This document shows, in pieces, positions 14,428 to 23,886 of a DNA stretch of 40,849 nucleotides. This DNA is from a bacterium (GTDB lineage Bacteria; Bacillota; Clostridia; Lachnospirales; Lachnospiraceae), in the NCBI GenBank assembly GCA_030535455.1, contig JAUNJY010000039.1, positions 1-40,849 of the forward strand, written 5' to 3'. Under the pieces are notes generated by a model. The model was not told the DNA's origin. It did no database searches and saw nothing but the letters and a program-made list of their open reading frames with translations. Each line of letters starts with the position of its first letter. Within the stretch, counting starts at the first letter, position 1. A program made the translations under genes and the position numbers.

Positions 14428-17088
14428 ATGCAAACGCAACAAAAATTAACACCAATGATGCAGCAGTATGTAGATACGAAAAAGGAATACAAAGACTGTC
14501 TTTTATTCTACAGACTTGGCGATTTTTACGAAATGTTTTTCGAGGATGCCATCACTTGTTCGAAAGAACTTGAGATTACGCTTACTGGAAAAAGCTGTGG
14601 CTTAGAGGAACGCGCTCCTATGTGCGGGATTCCGTACCATGCTGTGGAAGGGTATTTAAGCAGATTAATAAGCAAAGGCTACAAAGTAGCAATTTGTGAG
14701 CAGGTGGAAGATCCTAAGCTTGCAAAAGGGTTAGTAAAACGTGAGGTAGTACGTATCGTAACACCAGGTACGAATTTAAACACACAGACCCTGGATGAGA
14801 CAAAAAACAACTACTTGATGTGTGTTATTTACACATCCAATGCGTACGGCGTATCCATTATCGATATTACGACTGGTGACTTCTATGTGACAGAAGTGGA
14901 CTCTTCTAGAAAACTGTTAGATGAGATCAATAAGTTCACTCCATCGGAAATCATCTGTAACGAATCGTTCTATATGTCAAACGTTGACTTAGAAGATTTA
15001 AGAGAACGCCTTCATATTTCCATTTCCTCTTTGGAAAGCTGGTATTATGATGAGGAATTATGCGACCGCATCTTAAAGAAACATTTTGCAGTAGGCACAT
15101 TAGACGGATTAGGATTAAAAGACTATTCCATTGGTACAACGGCAGCAGGAACTGTGCTTCAATATTTATATGAAACACAAAAGACAAGCCTTGACCATAT
15201 CCGCAAGATTATACCATACCAGACAAATAAGTTTATGTTGATTGATAGCTCCACAAGAAGAAACTTAGAGCTTGTTGAAACATTACGTGAAAAACAAAAA
15301 CGTGGATCCCTTCTTTGGGTATTAGATAAGACAAAGACTGCCATGGGTGCCAGATTATTACGTAACTACGTAGAGCAGCCACTAATCGATGTGAAAGCAA
15401 TCAATGACCGTTTAGATGCCATTGAAGAGATTAACAATAACTATATTACAAGAGAAGAAATCAGAGAGTATTTAAATCCAATTTATGATTTAGAGCGTTT
15501 GATCAGTAAGGTAGTATATAAGACAGCAAATCCAAGAGATCTGCTGGCATTTTATAACTCTATGACCATGCTTCCATATATCAAGCAGTTACTTGAGACG
15601 TTTGAAAGCCCGCTTTTACAACAACTCTATAATGAACTTGACGGCTTAGAAGATTTATGTGACTTAATCAGCCGAAGCATTACTGAAGAGCCTCCAATTT
15701 CCATTCGTGAAGGCGGAATGATCAAAGACGGCTATAATGAAGAAGTAGACAAGCTTCGCTCTGCAAAGAAAGACGGTAAGGTATGGCTTGCAGAATTAGA
15801 AGAAAAAGAACGTAACGCAACAGAAATCAAAAACCTTAAGATTAAATACAACAAAGTATTTGGTTATTATTTAGAAGTAACCAACTCCTATAAGAACTTA
15901 GTACCAGATACATGGACTAGAAAACAGACATTAGCCAATGCAGAACGTTATATCACACCAGAATTAAAGGAATTAGAAGATATGATTCTTGGTGCGGAAG
16001 ATAAACTGACCGCATTAGAATATGACTTATTCTGTGAAGTAAGAGACCATATTGCAGCAGAGATTGCAAGAATCCAGTCTTCTGCCAAAGCAATTGCCAA
16101 TATCGATGTATTTACATCCTTAGCAACAGTTGCGCAAAATCAAAACTTTGTGCGTCCAAGCATCAATAACAAAGGTGTAATCGATATCAAAGACGGAAGA
16201 CATCCAGTTGTTGAAAAGATGATGAATAACGATCAGTTTGTATCCAATGATACCTTCCTTGATAATAAGAAGAACCGTGTTTCTATTATCACAGGGCCAA
16301 ATATGGCAGGTAAGTCTACGTATATGAGACAGACAGCCTTAATCGTATTAATGGCACAGATTGGTTCTTTCGTTCCTGCTAAATCGGCAGAAATCGGAAT
16401 TGTAGACCGTATATTCACCAGAGTAGGTGCAAGTGATGATCTTGCAAGCGGTCAGTCAACTTTCATGGTAGAAATGACAGAAGTTGCGAATATCTTACGT
16501 AATGCTACAAAGAACAGTTTATTAATCCTAGATGAAATTGGTCGTGGTACTTCCACATTTGACGGTTTAAGTATTGCCTGGGCGGTAGTAGAGCATATCA
16601 GCAATACCAAGCTTCTTGGAGCAAAGACATTATTTGCAACCCACTATCATGAACTTACAGAATTAGAAGGCGCCATCGAAGGTGTCAATAACTACTGTAT
16701 CGCAGTAAAAGAACAAGGCGAAGATATTATCTTCCTTCGTAAGATCGTAAAAGGCGGTGCAGATAAGAGTTATGGTATTCAAGTAGCCAAACTAGCAGGA
16801 GTACCAGATAACGTATTAAAACGTGCCAGAGAGATAGTAAATGAATTAAGCGATCATGATATAGCTACAAAGACAAAGAATATTTTAGAAGGAAATGTGG
16901 AAGATGTATGTGAAATGGGCCAGATGTCATTATTTGATTTTGCAGGCACCATTCCAGAACCTAAGCATAATTCCAAACATGAGGAAATCATTGATCAGAT
17001 CGACCATATCAATTTATCCAGAATGACTCCGATCGAAGCATTAAATATCTTATATGAACTTCAACTAAAAGTAAGGGATGATAAGTAA
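14428..17088 (+). CDS. mutS: DNA mismatch repair protein MutS
   Basis: The product is 886 aa, full length. It recognises mismatches and recruits MutL using ATP. The mismatch-reading motif is present as Phe33-Tyr34-Glu35 in RLGDFYEMFFEDA; connector, lever and clamp regions follow; Walker A is GPNMAGKS (623-630), with LILDEIGRGTSTFDG (Walker B) and TLFATHYHELTEL (switch His). The C-terminal tail is short, as in many clostridia. agaaagga precedes the ATG. The stop codon overlaps the mutL start by one base (TAATG), so the two proteins are translationally coupled. Confidence 0.98.
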   Translation: MQTQQKLTPMMQQYVDTKKEYKDCLLFYRLGDFYEMFFEDAITCSKELEITLTGKSCGLEERAPMCGIPYHAVEGYLSRLISKGYKVAICEQVEDPKLAKGLVKREVVRIVTPGTNLNTQTLDETKNNYLMCVIYTSNAYGVSIIDITTGDFYVTEVDSSRKLLDEINKFTPSEIICNESFYMSNVDLEDLRERLHISISSLESWYYDEELCDRILKKHFAVGTLDGLGLKDYSIGTTAAGTVLQYLYETQKTSLDHIRKIIPYQTNKFMLIDSSTRRNLELVETLREKQKRGSLLWVLDKTKTAMGARLLRNYVEQPLIDVKAINDRLDAIEEINNNYITREEIREYLNPIYDLERLISKVVYKTANPRDLLAFYNSMTMLPYIKQLLETFESPLLQQLYNELDGLEDLCDLISRSITEEPPISIREGGMIKDGYNEEVDKLRSAKKDGKVWLAELEEKERNATEIKNLKIKYNKVFGYYLEVTNSYKNLVPDTWTRKQTLANAERYITPELKELEDMILGAEDKLTALEYDLFCEVRDHIAAEIARIQSSAKAIANIDVFTSLATVAQNQNFVRPSINNKGVIDIKDGRHPVVEKMMNNDQFVSNDTFLDNKKNRVSIITGPNMAGKSTYMRQTALIVLMAQIGSFVPAKSAEIGIVDRIFTRVGASDDLASGQSTFMVEMTEVANILRNATKNSLLILDEIGRGTSTFDGLSIAWAVVEHISNTKLLGAKTLFATHYHELTELEGAIEGVNNYCIAVKEQGEDIIFLRKIVKGGADKSYGIQVAKLAGVPDNVLKRAREIVNELSDHDIATKTKNILEGNVEDVCEMGQMSLFDFAGTIPEPKHNSKHEEIIDQIDHINLSRMTPIEALNILYELQLKVRDDK

Positions 17089-19190
17089 TGAGTACAATTA
17101 CCGTATTAGATCAGCAAACGATTAATAAGATTGCAGCAGGCGAAGTAGTAGAACGCCCTGCTGCAGTTGTAAAGGAGTTAGTAGAAAACTCCATCGATGC
17201 CGGTGCCAATGCAGTTACAGTAGAGATTAAAGAAGGCGGTATCGGATTTATCAGAATTACGGACAACGGTTCAGGAATTCGTAAAGATGATATCAAAGTG
17301 GCGTTCTTGCGCCATGCCACAAGCAAGATTAAGTCCGTGGAAGACTTGCTTAGCGTTTCTAGCCTTGGGTTCCGTGGAGAGGCCTTATCCAGTATCAGTG
17401 CAGTTGCACAGGTAGAATTGGTAACGAAGAACAATGCAGACTTACTAGGAAGCCGTTACTTAATTGACGGTGGAGAAGAAAAAGGCTTTGAGGAAATCGG
17501 AAGTCCAGAAGGAACAACCTTTGTAATCCGCAATCTTTTCTATAATACGCCTGCAAGACGAAAGTTTTTAAAGTCTCCGACAACCGAAGCGGGTTATATC
17601 AGTGACTTGATCGAGCGCTTGGCAATTTCCCATCCGAATATCAGCTTTAAATTTTTAAACAATAATCAGTTAAAGCTTACCACTTCTGGCAATAATAAGT
17701 TAAAAGACATTATTTATCAGATATACGGACGAGATGTGGCTGCCAACCTGCTAGATGTGGAAGGTGAGACCGAACATATGTCGGTACATGGCTTTATTGG
17801 TAAGCCGACGATCCTTCGTGGAAACCGTAACCATGAGAATTACTATATCAATGGACGTTACATTAAGAGTCCAATTATTACTAGAGCCATCGAAGATGCC
17901 TACAAGCCATTTGTCATGCATCACAAATATCCATTTACCTGTCTGCATTTTACCATTGATCCTTTGTTTATCGATGTCAATGTGCATCCGACGAAAATGG
18001 AGCTTCGCTTACGTAATGGAGAGGAAGCGTATAAATTCGTTCATGATTTAGCAAGCAGCACGTTAAAACAGCAGGAACTGATTACTGATGTTTCCTTATC
18101 GGCACCTAAAAAACATGTGCCAGGCCAAATGCCAAACGGACAGCACAACAAGGGCCCGGAACCATTTGAAAAGAAGCGTATTGAAGCATCTAATAAGGCG
18201 CTTGAAATTGTTCATGAAGAAACTAAAGGCTTTTTGCCAGAAGAAAAAGTAAAGGAAAGCTTTCTATTTGAGCCTACCTTTAATCTGAAGGAAGCAGCAG
18301 CCATAAACCATAAACCGCTAGAGATTACGGAAATCAAAGACGAGCAGCTGAAGGAAGAATTGCTTGCGGCAGAGTCGGTAGAGGCTCCACCGGTGAAGAT
18401 TGAGCCAAAGACACTTAGAGAAGAAGTGACAAGTACCCGCTATGCAGCAGAGAGTACTATCACTTCCCAGGCAGTTGCCTCATTTGGTGTAAAAGAGATT
18501 GAAGAAATCACAGGGGAAGAAGCAAGAACCCTTAGTACAGAAAATGACGTAATTCCGGCAGAGCGTCTAGAACAGGTGAAATTGTTTGAGGAGCAGCAGA
18601 AAGAGGAGAAAAAACCAAGCTACCGAATTATCGGGCAGCTATTTGAAACCTACTGGATGATTGAGTTTGAAAACAAGTTGTTGATGGTAGACCAGCATGC
18701 GGCTCACGAAAAAGTACTGTATGAGAAACTGTTACACGATTATGACCGAAGAGAGACCTTATCCCAAGGCTTGCTTCCACCAATCGTAATGACATTGAAT
18801 TCCAGAGAGGAAGACTGCCTCAAATTAAACATGGAGATCTTCAATGACCTAGGGTTTGAAATTGACTTCTTTGGCGGCAGGGAATATGCCATTAAGGCGG
18901 TACCAGCAAACCTATACGGGTTAAATGAACAATCCTTGTTTGTAGACATGTTAGATACCCTGATTGATGAAGACAGTATTACCAAACCAACCATTGTTTT
19001 GGAAAAGGTCGCATCCATGTCCTGTAAGGCAGCAATCAAAGGAAATCAGAAGATTAATTATCATGAGTTCAAAGTCTTGTTAGATGACTTGATGGGACTC
19101 GAAAACCCATATTTCTGTCCACATGGACGCCCAATCATTATATCTATGAGCAAATATGAGGTAGAAAAGAAATTTAAACGTATTTTATAA
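17088..19190 (+). CDS. mutL: DNA mismatch repair protein MutL
   Basis: The product is 700 aa. The N-terminal GHKL ATPase has KIAAGEVVERPAAVVKELVENSIDAGA, DNGSGI and FRGEALSSISAVA; a middle transducer domain follows; a long acidic linker (about residues 345-510) joins a C-terminal dimerisation/endonuclease domain. The metal-binding nicking motif DQHAxxExxxxE is intact (535-546), with SCKAAIKGN and a final CPHGRP, so this MutL should nick DNA, as expected for bacteria without MutH. It overlaps mutS by one base and is followed by miaA after 39 nt. Confidence 0.98.
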   Translation: MSTITVLDQQTINKIAAGEVVERPAAVVKELVENSIDAGANAVTVEIKEGGIGFIRITDNGSGIRKDDIKVAFLRHATSKIKSVEDLLSVSSLGFRGEALSSISAVAQVELVTKNNADLLGSRYLIDGGEEKGFEEIGSPEGTTFVIRNLFYNTPARRKFLKSPTTEAGYISDLIERLAISHPNISFKFLNNNQLKLTTSGNNKLKDIIYQIYGRDVAANLLDVEGETEHMSVHGFIGKPTILRGNRNHENYYINGRYIKSPIITRAIEDAYKPFVMHHKYPFTCLHFTIDPLFIDVNVHPTKMELRLRNGEEAYKFVHDLASSTLKQQELITDVSLSAPKKHVPGQMPNGQHNKGPEPFEKKRIEASNKALEIVHEETKGFLPEEKVKESFLFEPTFNLKEAAAINHKPLEITEIKDEQLKEELLAAESVEAPPVKIEPKTLREEVTSTRYAAESTITSQAVASFGVKEIEEITGEEARTLSTENDVIPAERLEQVKLFEEQQKEEKKPSYRIIGQLFETYWMIEFENKLLMVDQHAAHEKVLYEKLLHDYDRRETLSQGLLPPIVMTLNSREEDCLKLNMEIFNDLGFEIDFFGGREYAIKAVPANLYGLNEQSLFVDMLDTLIDEDSITKPTIVLEKVASMSCKAAIKGNQKINYHEFKVLLDDLMGLENPYFCPHGRPIIISMSKYEVEKKFKRIL

Positions 19191-19229
19191 TCGCTTATCA
19201 GAGCTTCTAAGATGCGTTTAGGAGGATAT

Positions 19230-20174
19230 ATGAACAAACAACCGTTAGTAATATTAACCGGGCCAACAGCCGTTGGAAAGACCGAATTATCAATCAGCCT
19301 TGCAAAAAAGATAGGCGGAGAGATTATTTCCGCTGACTCCATGCAAGTATATACAAAGATGGATATCGGCACTGCAAAGATCACCAAGGAAGAAATGGAT
19401 GGGGTACCACATTACCTGATCGACGTATTAGATCCAGGTGAAGACTTTAATGTAGTCCGTTTCCAATCCATGGCGAAAGAAGCGATGAAAGAAATCTACG
19501 CAAAAGGTAAAATTCCAATCGTGGTGGGTGGAACAGGTTTTTACATCCAGGCATTATTGTATGACATCAATTTTGATGAAAATGATGCTGATACAACATA
19601 TCGTGAAGAACTAGAAACACTTGTGAAGGAACAAGGCGTGGACGTGCTTCATGACATGTTACGTAAAGTGGATGAAAAGAGTGCTGAAGCCATCCATAAG
19701 AATAACTTCAAGCGTGTGATCAGAGCCTTAGAGTTCCATCATCAGACAGGCAAGAAGATGAGTGAGCATAACGAAGAGGAAAGCCAGAAGGAAAGTGCAT
19801 ATAACAGCGCTTACTTTGTACTTACCAATGACCGCGATGTGCTTTATGACCGTATTAACAAACGTATTGATATTATGGTGAATGACGGCCTTTTAGAAGA
19901 AGTACAGGCATTAAAGGACGCAGGATACAAAAGAGACTTAGTCAGCATGCAAGGACTAGGCTATAAGGAAATCCTACAGTACTTTGATGGAGAAATCACA
20001 TTAGAAGAAGCAATCTATATTCTAAAGAGAGATACTAGACATTTTGCAAAACGTCAGCTTACTTGGTTTAGAAGAGAAAAAGAAGTGATCATGGTTGATA
20101 AGCGCGAATTAAAAGAAACTGCGGATCAACTTGCATTTATAGAGTCAGTACTAAAAGAAAAATCCATTATTTAA
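19230..20174 (+). CDS. miaA: tRNA dimethylallyltransferase
   Basis: The product is 314 aa. It transfers a dimethylallyl group to A37 of tRNAs reading codons that start with U. The N terminus has the P-loop GPTAVGKT (11-18), then SADSMQVYTKMDIGTAK and VVGGTGFYIQALL. The ATG at 19230 is chosen because taggagga lies 7-8 nt upstream, instead of the longer frame opening at 19212. Third gene of the mutS-mutL-miaA operon, an arrangement common in Firmicutes. Confidence 0.97.
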   Translation: MNKQPLVILTGPTAVGKTELSISLAKKIGGEIISADSMQVYTKMDIGTAKITKEEMDGVPHYLIDVLDPGEDFNVVRFQSMAKEAMKEIYAKGKIPIVVGGTGFYIQALLYDINFDENDADTTYREELETLVKEQGVDVLHDMLRKVDEKSAEAIHKNNFKRVIRALEFHHQTGKKMSEHNEEESQKESAYNSAYFVLTNDRDVLYDRINKRIDIMVNDGLLEEVQALKDAGYKRDLVSMQGLGYKEILQYFDGEITLEEAIYILKRDTRHFAKRQLTWFRREKEVIMVDKRELKETADQLAFIESVLKEKSII

Positions 20175-20196
20175 GACACGAAGGGACACAAATAAA

Positions 20197-21483
20197 ATGA
20201 AATCAGAATTATTTAACAGATATAAAAGCTTTGGCATCGATGAGAAATTATTAAGCTTTGCCGATAAAATCGAGGGTTCCTTAAAAGAACGTTTTGAAGT
20301 AATCGACCAAGTGGCTGAAATCAACCAGCACAAAGTTATTGCAGCAATGCAAGAACACCGTGTAAGTGACGTTCACTTTGCAGCAACTACAGGATACGGT
20401 TACAACGATTTAGGCCGTGACACATTAGAAGACGTATATGCTTCCATCTTCCATGCAGAATCTGCTTTAGTAAGACCATCCCTAACTTGCGGTACTCATG
20501 CATTAACAGTGGCATTAAGTGCAAACTTACGTCCAGGCGATGAATTATTATCTCCAGTAGGAAAGCCATACGATACATTAGAAGGCGTAATCGGTATTCG
20601 TGAGTCCAAAGGATCCTTAGCAGAATATGGAATTACTTACCGTCAGGTAGATTTATTAGAAGATGGCGGATTTGATTATGAAGGCATCAAGGCAGCAATT
20701 AACGAAAAAACGAAAATGGTAACGATCCAACGTTCCAAAGGATATCAAACAAGACCAACATTATCAGTTGAACAAATTGGCGAGTTAATCAAATTCATTA
20801 AATCCATCAAACCATCCATCATCTGTATGGTAGATAACTGCTACGGCGAATTCGTACAGACAATCGAACCAACAGACGTTGGTGCTGACCTTTGTGTCGG
20901 TTCCTTAATTAAGAACCCAGGCGGCGGATTAGCACCAATCGGAGGCTATATCGTTGGTAAAGAAGAATATGTAGAACAATGTGCATACCGTTTGACAGCA
21001 CCTGGTCTTGGAAAAGAAGTAGGAGCAACACTTGGGCTTAACCAACAGTTATATCAAGGGCTCTTCCTTGCACCAACTGTTGTAGCAGGCGCATTAAAAG
21101 GAGCCATCTTTGCAGCAAACATCTACGAAACTTTAGGCTTCCCGGTAATCCCTAACGGAACAGAACCAAGATACGACATCATTCAAGCGGTTACATTAGG
21201 ATCCAAAGAAGGAATCGTGGCATTCTGTAAAGGTATTCAGGCAGCAGCTCCTGTTGACAGTTTTGTAACTCCAGAACCATGGGAAATGCCAGGTTATGAT
21301 GCAGATGTCATTATGGCAGCAGGTGCGTTCGTGCAAGGTTCTTCCATCGAACTTAGTGCAGATGCTCCAATCAAACCACCATATGCAGTTTATTTCCAAG
21401 GCGGTCTTACTTGGTACCATGCAAAACTTGGTATCTTAATGTCAGCACAGATGATGTTAAATGACAATTTAATTACTTTATAA
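20197..21483 (+). CDS. ynbB: Methionine gamma-lyase-like PLP protein (YnbB, 'aluminium resistance' family)
   Basis: The product is 428 aa, a fold-type I PLP enzyme of the Cys/Met metabolism superfamily. The PLP lysine is expected at Lys239 in SLIKNPGGGLAPIGGY, with VDNCYGEF as the cofactor-contacting Asp segment. The family is annotated variously as aluminium resistance protein or methionine gamma-lyase, and its true substrate is not established. It follows miaA by 22 nt and ends at a clear terminator. In Bacillus, hfq lies between the two genes; here it does not. Confidence 0.9.
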   Translation: MKSELFNRYKSFGIDEKLLSFADKIEGSLKERFEVIDQVAEINQHKVIAAMQEHRVSDVHFAATTGYGYNDLGRDTLEDVYASIFHAESALVRPSLTCGTHALTVALSANLRPGDELLSPVGKPYDTLEGVIGIRESKGSLAEYGITYRQVDLLEDGGFDYEGIKAAINEKTKMVTIQRSKGYQTRPTLSVEQIGELIKFIKSIKPSIICMVDNCYGEFVQTIEPTDVGADLCVGSLIKNPGGGLAPIGGYIVGKEEYVEQCAYRLTAPGLGKEVGATLGLNQQLYQGLFLAPTVVAGALKGAIFAANIYETLGFPVIPNGTEPRYDIIQAVTLGSKEGIVAFCKGIQAAAPVDSFVTPEPWEMPGYDADVIMAAGAFVQGSSIELSADAPIKPPYAVYFQGGLTWYHAKLGILMSAQMMLNDNLITL

Positions 21484-21497
21484 GATAGTAAGCATAA

Positions 21498-21534
21498 AAT
21501 CTCCAATCGTGAAGCCATGATTGGAGATTATTTT
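21498..21534 (+). terminator. Terminator of the mutS-mutL-miaA-ynbB operon
   Basis: A perfect 11-bp stem (21498-21508 with 21519-21529) with a 10-nt loop is followed by attttac, 14 nt after the stop codon. Confidence 0.8.
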
Positions 21535-21580
21535 ACAGAGATAGCTAGCAGGAGTCGTGTCTGCCACCGGGTACATACTC

Positions 21581-21608
21581 TTGGTAACGTTAAAATTGAA
21601 TTTAAAAT
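21581..21608 (+). promoter_or_regulatory. Probable promoter of the beta-hydroxyacid dehydrogenase
   Basis: TTGGTA (21581-21586), 16 nt, TAAAAT (21603-21608). The start would fall about 20 nt before the ATG. Confidence 0.4.
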
Positions 21609-21633
21609 AATAATGACAGAATGGAGAATACAG

Positions 21634-22497
21634 ATGAAAAGAATTGGTTTTATCGGCGTTGGTATCATGGGAAAATCTATGGTACGTAATTTAATGAAAC
21701 AAGGATATGAAGTATCCATTTATGCAAGAACAAAAGAGAAAGTGGTAGATGTATTGGAAGAAGGCGCAATCTGGTGTGATAGTATTGCAGAATGCTCTAA
21801 GGGACAAGATGCAGTGCTTACCATCGTTGGGTACCCAAAAGATGTAGAAGAAGTGTATTTTGCAGAAACAGGTATTTTAGCAAATGCCAATCCAGGTACT
21901 TATGTAATTGATATGACTACATCTACTCCGAAACTAGCAGCGAAAATCTATGAGACAGCGAAAGAAAAAGGAATTATTGCCTTAGATGCACCGGTAACAG
22001 GTGGTGATACAGGGGCAAAGGCTGGAACTTTAGCAATCCTTGTTGGTAGCGATAAAGATGCATTTGATGCATGTCACCCTATATTTGAAGCGATGGGCAA
22101 AAACATTGTGTATATGGGTCATGCAGGCATGGGACAACATGCAAAGATGGCAAACCAGATTGCAATTGCTGGAACCATTGCAGGCGTAACTGAATGTTTA
22201 GTATATGCAAAAAATGTTGGACTTGATCCACAAACCCTATTAGGAGCAATTTCCACTGGTGCTGCAGGAAGCTTCCAGATGACAAACGTAGTTCCAAGAG
22301 TTTTAGATGGAGATTTAGCCCCTGGTTTCTTTATGAAACACTTTATTAAAGATATGGCGATTGCCTCTGAGGAAGCAAAAGACCACAATACTACACTTGA
22401 TATCCTAGACCATGTACTTGCTATATATAAAGAGTTAGAAGAGAAAGGCTTAGGCGACCTTGGAACTCAAGGATTGATCAAGCATTACGAAGAGTAA
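21634..22497 (+). CDS. NAD(P)-dependent beta-hydroxyacid dehydrogenase (GarR/MmsB family)
   Basis: The product is 287 aa. Family members oxidise or reduce small beta-hydroxyacids such as 3-hydroxyisobutyrate or tartronate semialdehyde. The Rossmann motif GFIGVGIMG (5-13) lies at the N terminus, the substrate-binding segment is DAPVTGGDTGAKAGTLAILVGG-like, and the catalytic lysine is Lys171 in HAKMANQ. The ATG at 21634 is supported by ggag 7 nt upstream; the longer frame from 21517 begins inside the preceding terminator. Single-gene unit with its own promoter and terminator. The precise substrate is unknown. Confidence 0.92.
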   Translation: MKRIGFIGVGIMGKSMVRNLMKQGYEVSIYARTKEKVVDVLEEGAIWCDSIAECSKGQDAVLTIVGYPKDVEEVYFAETGILANANPGTYVIDMTTSTPKLAAKIYETAKEKGIIALDAPVTGGDTGAKAGTLAILVGSDKDAFDACHPIFEAMGKNIVYMGHAGMGQHAKMANQIAIAGTIAGVTECLVYAKNVGLDPQTLLGAISTGAAGSFQMTNVVPRVLDGDLAPGFFMKHFIKDMAIASEEAKDHNTTLDILDHVLAIYKELEEKGLGDLGTQGLIKHYEE

Positions 22498-22508
22498 ATA
22501 AGTTTGGC

Positions 22509-22560
22509 AGCCCTGTTTTTTGTATTGCGCATATGCAATACAAGAAATGGGGCTATTTTT
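22509..22560 (+). terminator. Terminator with an internal TTGCGCA palindrome
   Basis: An outer agccc/gggct stem (22509-22513 with 22550-22554) encloses a 9-bp inner stem (ttgtattgc with gcaatacaa) and is followed by five T. The loop side contains ttgcgca (22525-22531), also found in the lacI upstream region. Confidence 0.75.
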
Positions 22561-22655
22561 AATGGAACTGTTCTAAAAAGAGCTAAGTTATGAACAGGAT
22601 TATAGAAAAAATCGGGCCTTACCACTGGGCAACGCTAGGGCAAAAACTCAATGTA

Positions 22656-22719
22656 TTGCGCAAAATTAGTGAATAAATGCGAAATTATGTAAGGATTATA
22701 CAGTCTGTAGATTGTGCAA
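22656..22719. promoter_or_regulatory. Candidate LacI-family operators (upstream pair)
   Basis: ttgcgcaa (22656-22663) is a perfect 8-bp palindrome with the central CG step typical of LacI-family sites. attgtgcaat (22711-22720) is a near-copy. Both lie 40-110 nt upstream of a strong promoter. The rest of 22561-22761 is AT-rich with no gene. Confidence 0.35.
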
Positions 22720-22761
22720 TATGTATATAAAATATCAATTGTGAATAATATTATATACATA

Positions 22762-22790
22762 TTGACATTGATTTTAAGCAGTGTTACTAT
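22762..22790 (+). promoter_or_regulatory. Strong promoter of the LacI-GH2 operon
   Basis: Consensus TTGACA (22762-22767), 17 nt, TACTAT (22785-22790). Transcription should start near 22797, about 43 nt before the regulator's ATG. Confidence 0.75.
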
Positions 22791-22809
22791 ATAACCATAG
22801 AACAACCGA

Positions 22810-22817
22810 TTGCGCAC
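22810..22817. promoter_or_regulatory. Candidate LacI-family operator just after the transcription start
   Basis: ttgcgcac shares seven of eight bases with the palindrome at 22656 and sits about 13 nt after the predicted start, a classical roadblock position. It suggests autorepression of the regulator and of the genes it cotranscribes. Confidence 0.4.
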
Positions 22818-22839
22818 AACAATGAGGGAAGGAATACAT

Positions 22840-23886
22840 ATGGAAACGAAGACAACCACAAAAAAGATCACACTGAATGAAATAGCAAATGAGCTAGGTT
22901 ACTCAAAATCTACGATCTCCAGAGCAATTTCAGGAAATGGCCGAATCAGCCAGGAAGTTAGGGAAGAAGTTCTAGCATGCTGTAAAGCATATGGATACAA
23001 GCCTAACTCGATCGCAAAAGGTCTTGCAAAATCCAAGACATATAATATTAGCGTGGTTTTGCCTGCGGACCAGGATTTAAATGAAATTCCGTTCTTTCAA
23101 CATTGTCTGTTAGGAATTTGCGAGATGGCTACCAGCCTAGACTACGACGTTATTGTAACAACGATCAATACGGATGATATTTCTAGATTGAAGAGAATTG
23201 TTGAAAATAAAAAAGTAGATGGAGTGATCCTTACTAGAACGGTTACAAGCGATCCTCAAGAAGAATTCTTAATGAAAAGCAATGTGCCATTTGTAGTAAT
23301 TGGTAGTTCAGAACATGATGGTATCATTCAAGTGGATAATGACCATGTAGAAGCATGCAAGGAGCTTACTTCATTGCTGATTGCTCAGAAGATGAAAGAG
23401 ATTGCTTTTATTGGCTGTAATTCCAATCATATCGTTAGTAAGAAAAGGTATCAAGGATTTCTAGAAGGCTATCGCCTGAATGAAATCTCCCCTCGTAATG
23501 ATATGACTTATCTTGAATGCAATACTAAGCTAATGGTGGAAAAAGCAGTAAGTGAAATTCTTACAAATCATATGGATTGCATCTTATGTATGGATGACAA
23601 GATATGCCACCAGGTACTTCAAAAGTTGAATGAAGAACAGGTAGTGATACCAAATGAGATCAAAGTAGCTTCGTTTTACGACAATGCACTATTAGAAAGT
23701 TATACGCCAGGTATAACGGCCTTAAAGTTCGATACAAAAGCTCTTGGCATTGAATGCTGCAGAGTGTTGCTAGACTTAATTGATGGCAAGGACGTATCGC
23801 CTCGTACCTTATTAGGTTATGATATTGTACTTAGAGGGTCGACAAAACAAGTTACAGCCTTAGGGAGAAAAGGAGAGAAAGTATGA
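22840..23886 (+). CDS. LacI-family transcriptional regulator
   Basis: The product is 348 aa. The N-terminal LacI helix-turn-helix is ITLNEIANELGYSKSTISRAISG (about residues 10-32), with a hinge helix NSIAKGLAKSKTYNISVVLP, then a periplasmic-binding-like sensor domain with typical VDGVIL and FIGCN segments. The ATG at 22840 is supported by gggaagga 7-8 nt upstream; the frame open from 22810 would start inside an operator. Its stop overlaps the binding-protein start by four bases (ATGA), so it is the first gene of the operon it most likely controls. The effector is probably a galactoside- or glucoside-type sugar. Confidence 0.93.
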   Translation: METKTTTKKITLNEIANELGYSKSTISRAISGNGRISQEVREEVLACCKAYGYKPNSIAKGLAKSKTYNISVVLPADQDLNEIPFFQHCLLGICEMATSLDYDVIVTTINTDDISRLKRIVENKKVDGVILTRTVTSDPQEEFLMKSNVPFVVIGSSEHDGIIQVDNDHVEACKELTSLLIAQKMKEIAFIGCNSNHIVSKKRYQGFLEGYRLNEISPRNDMTYLECNTKLMVEKAVSEILTNHMDCILCMDDKICHQVLQKLNEEQVVIPNEIKVASFYDNALLESYTPGITALKFDTKALGIECCRVLLDLIDGKDVSPRTLLGYDIVLRGSTKQVTALGRKGEKV

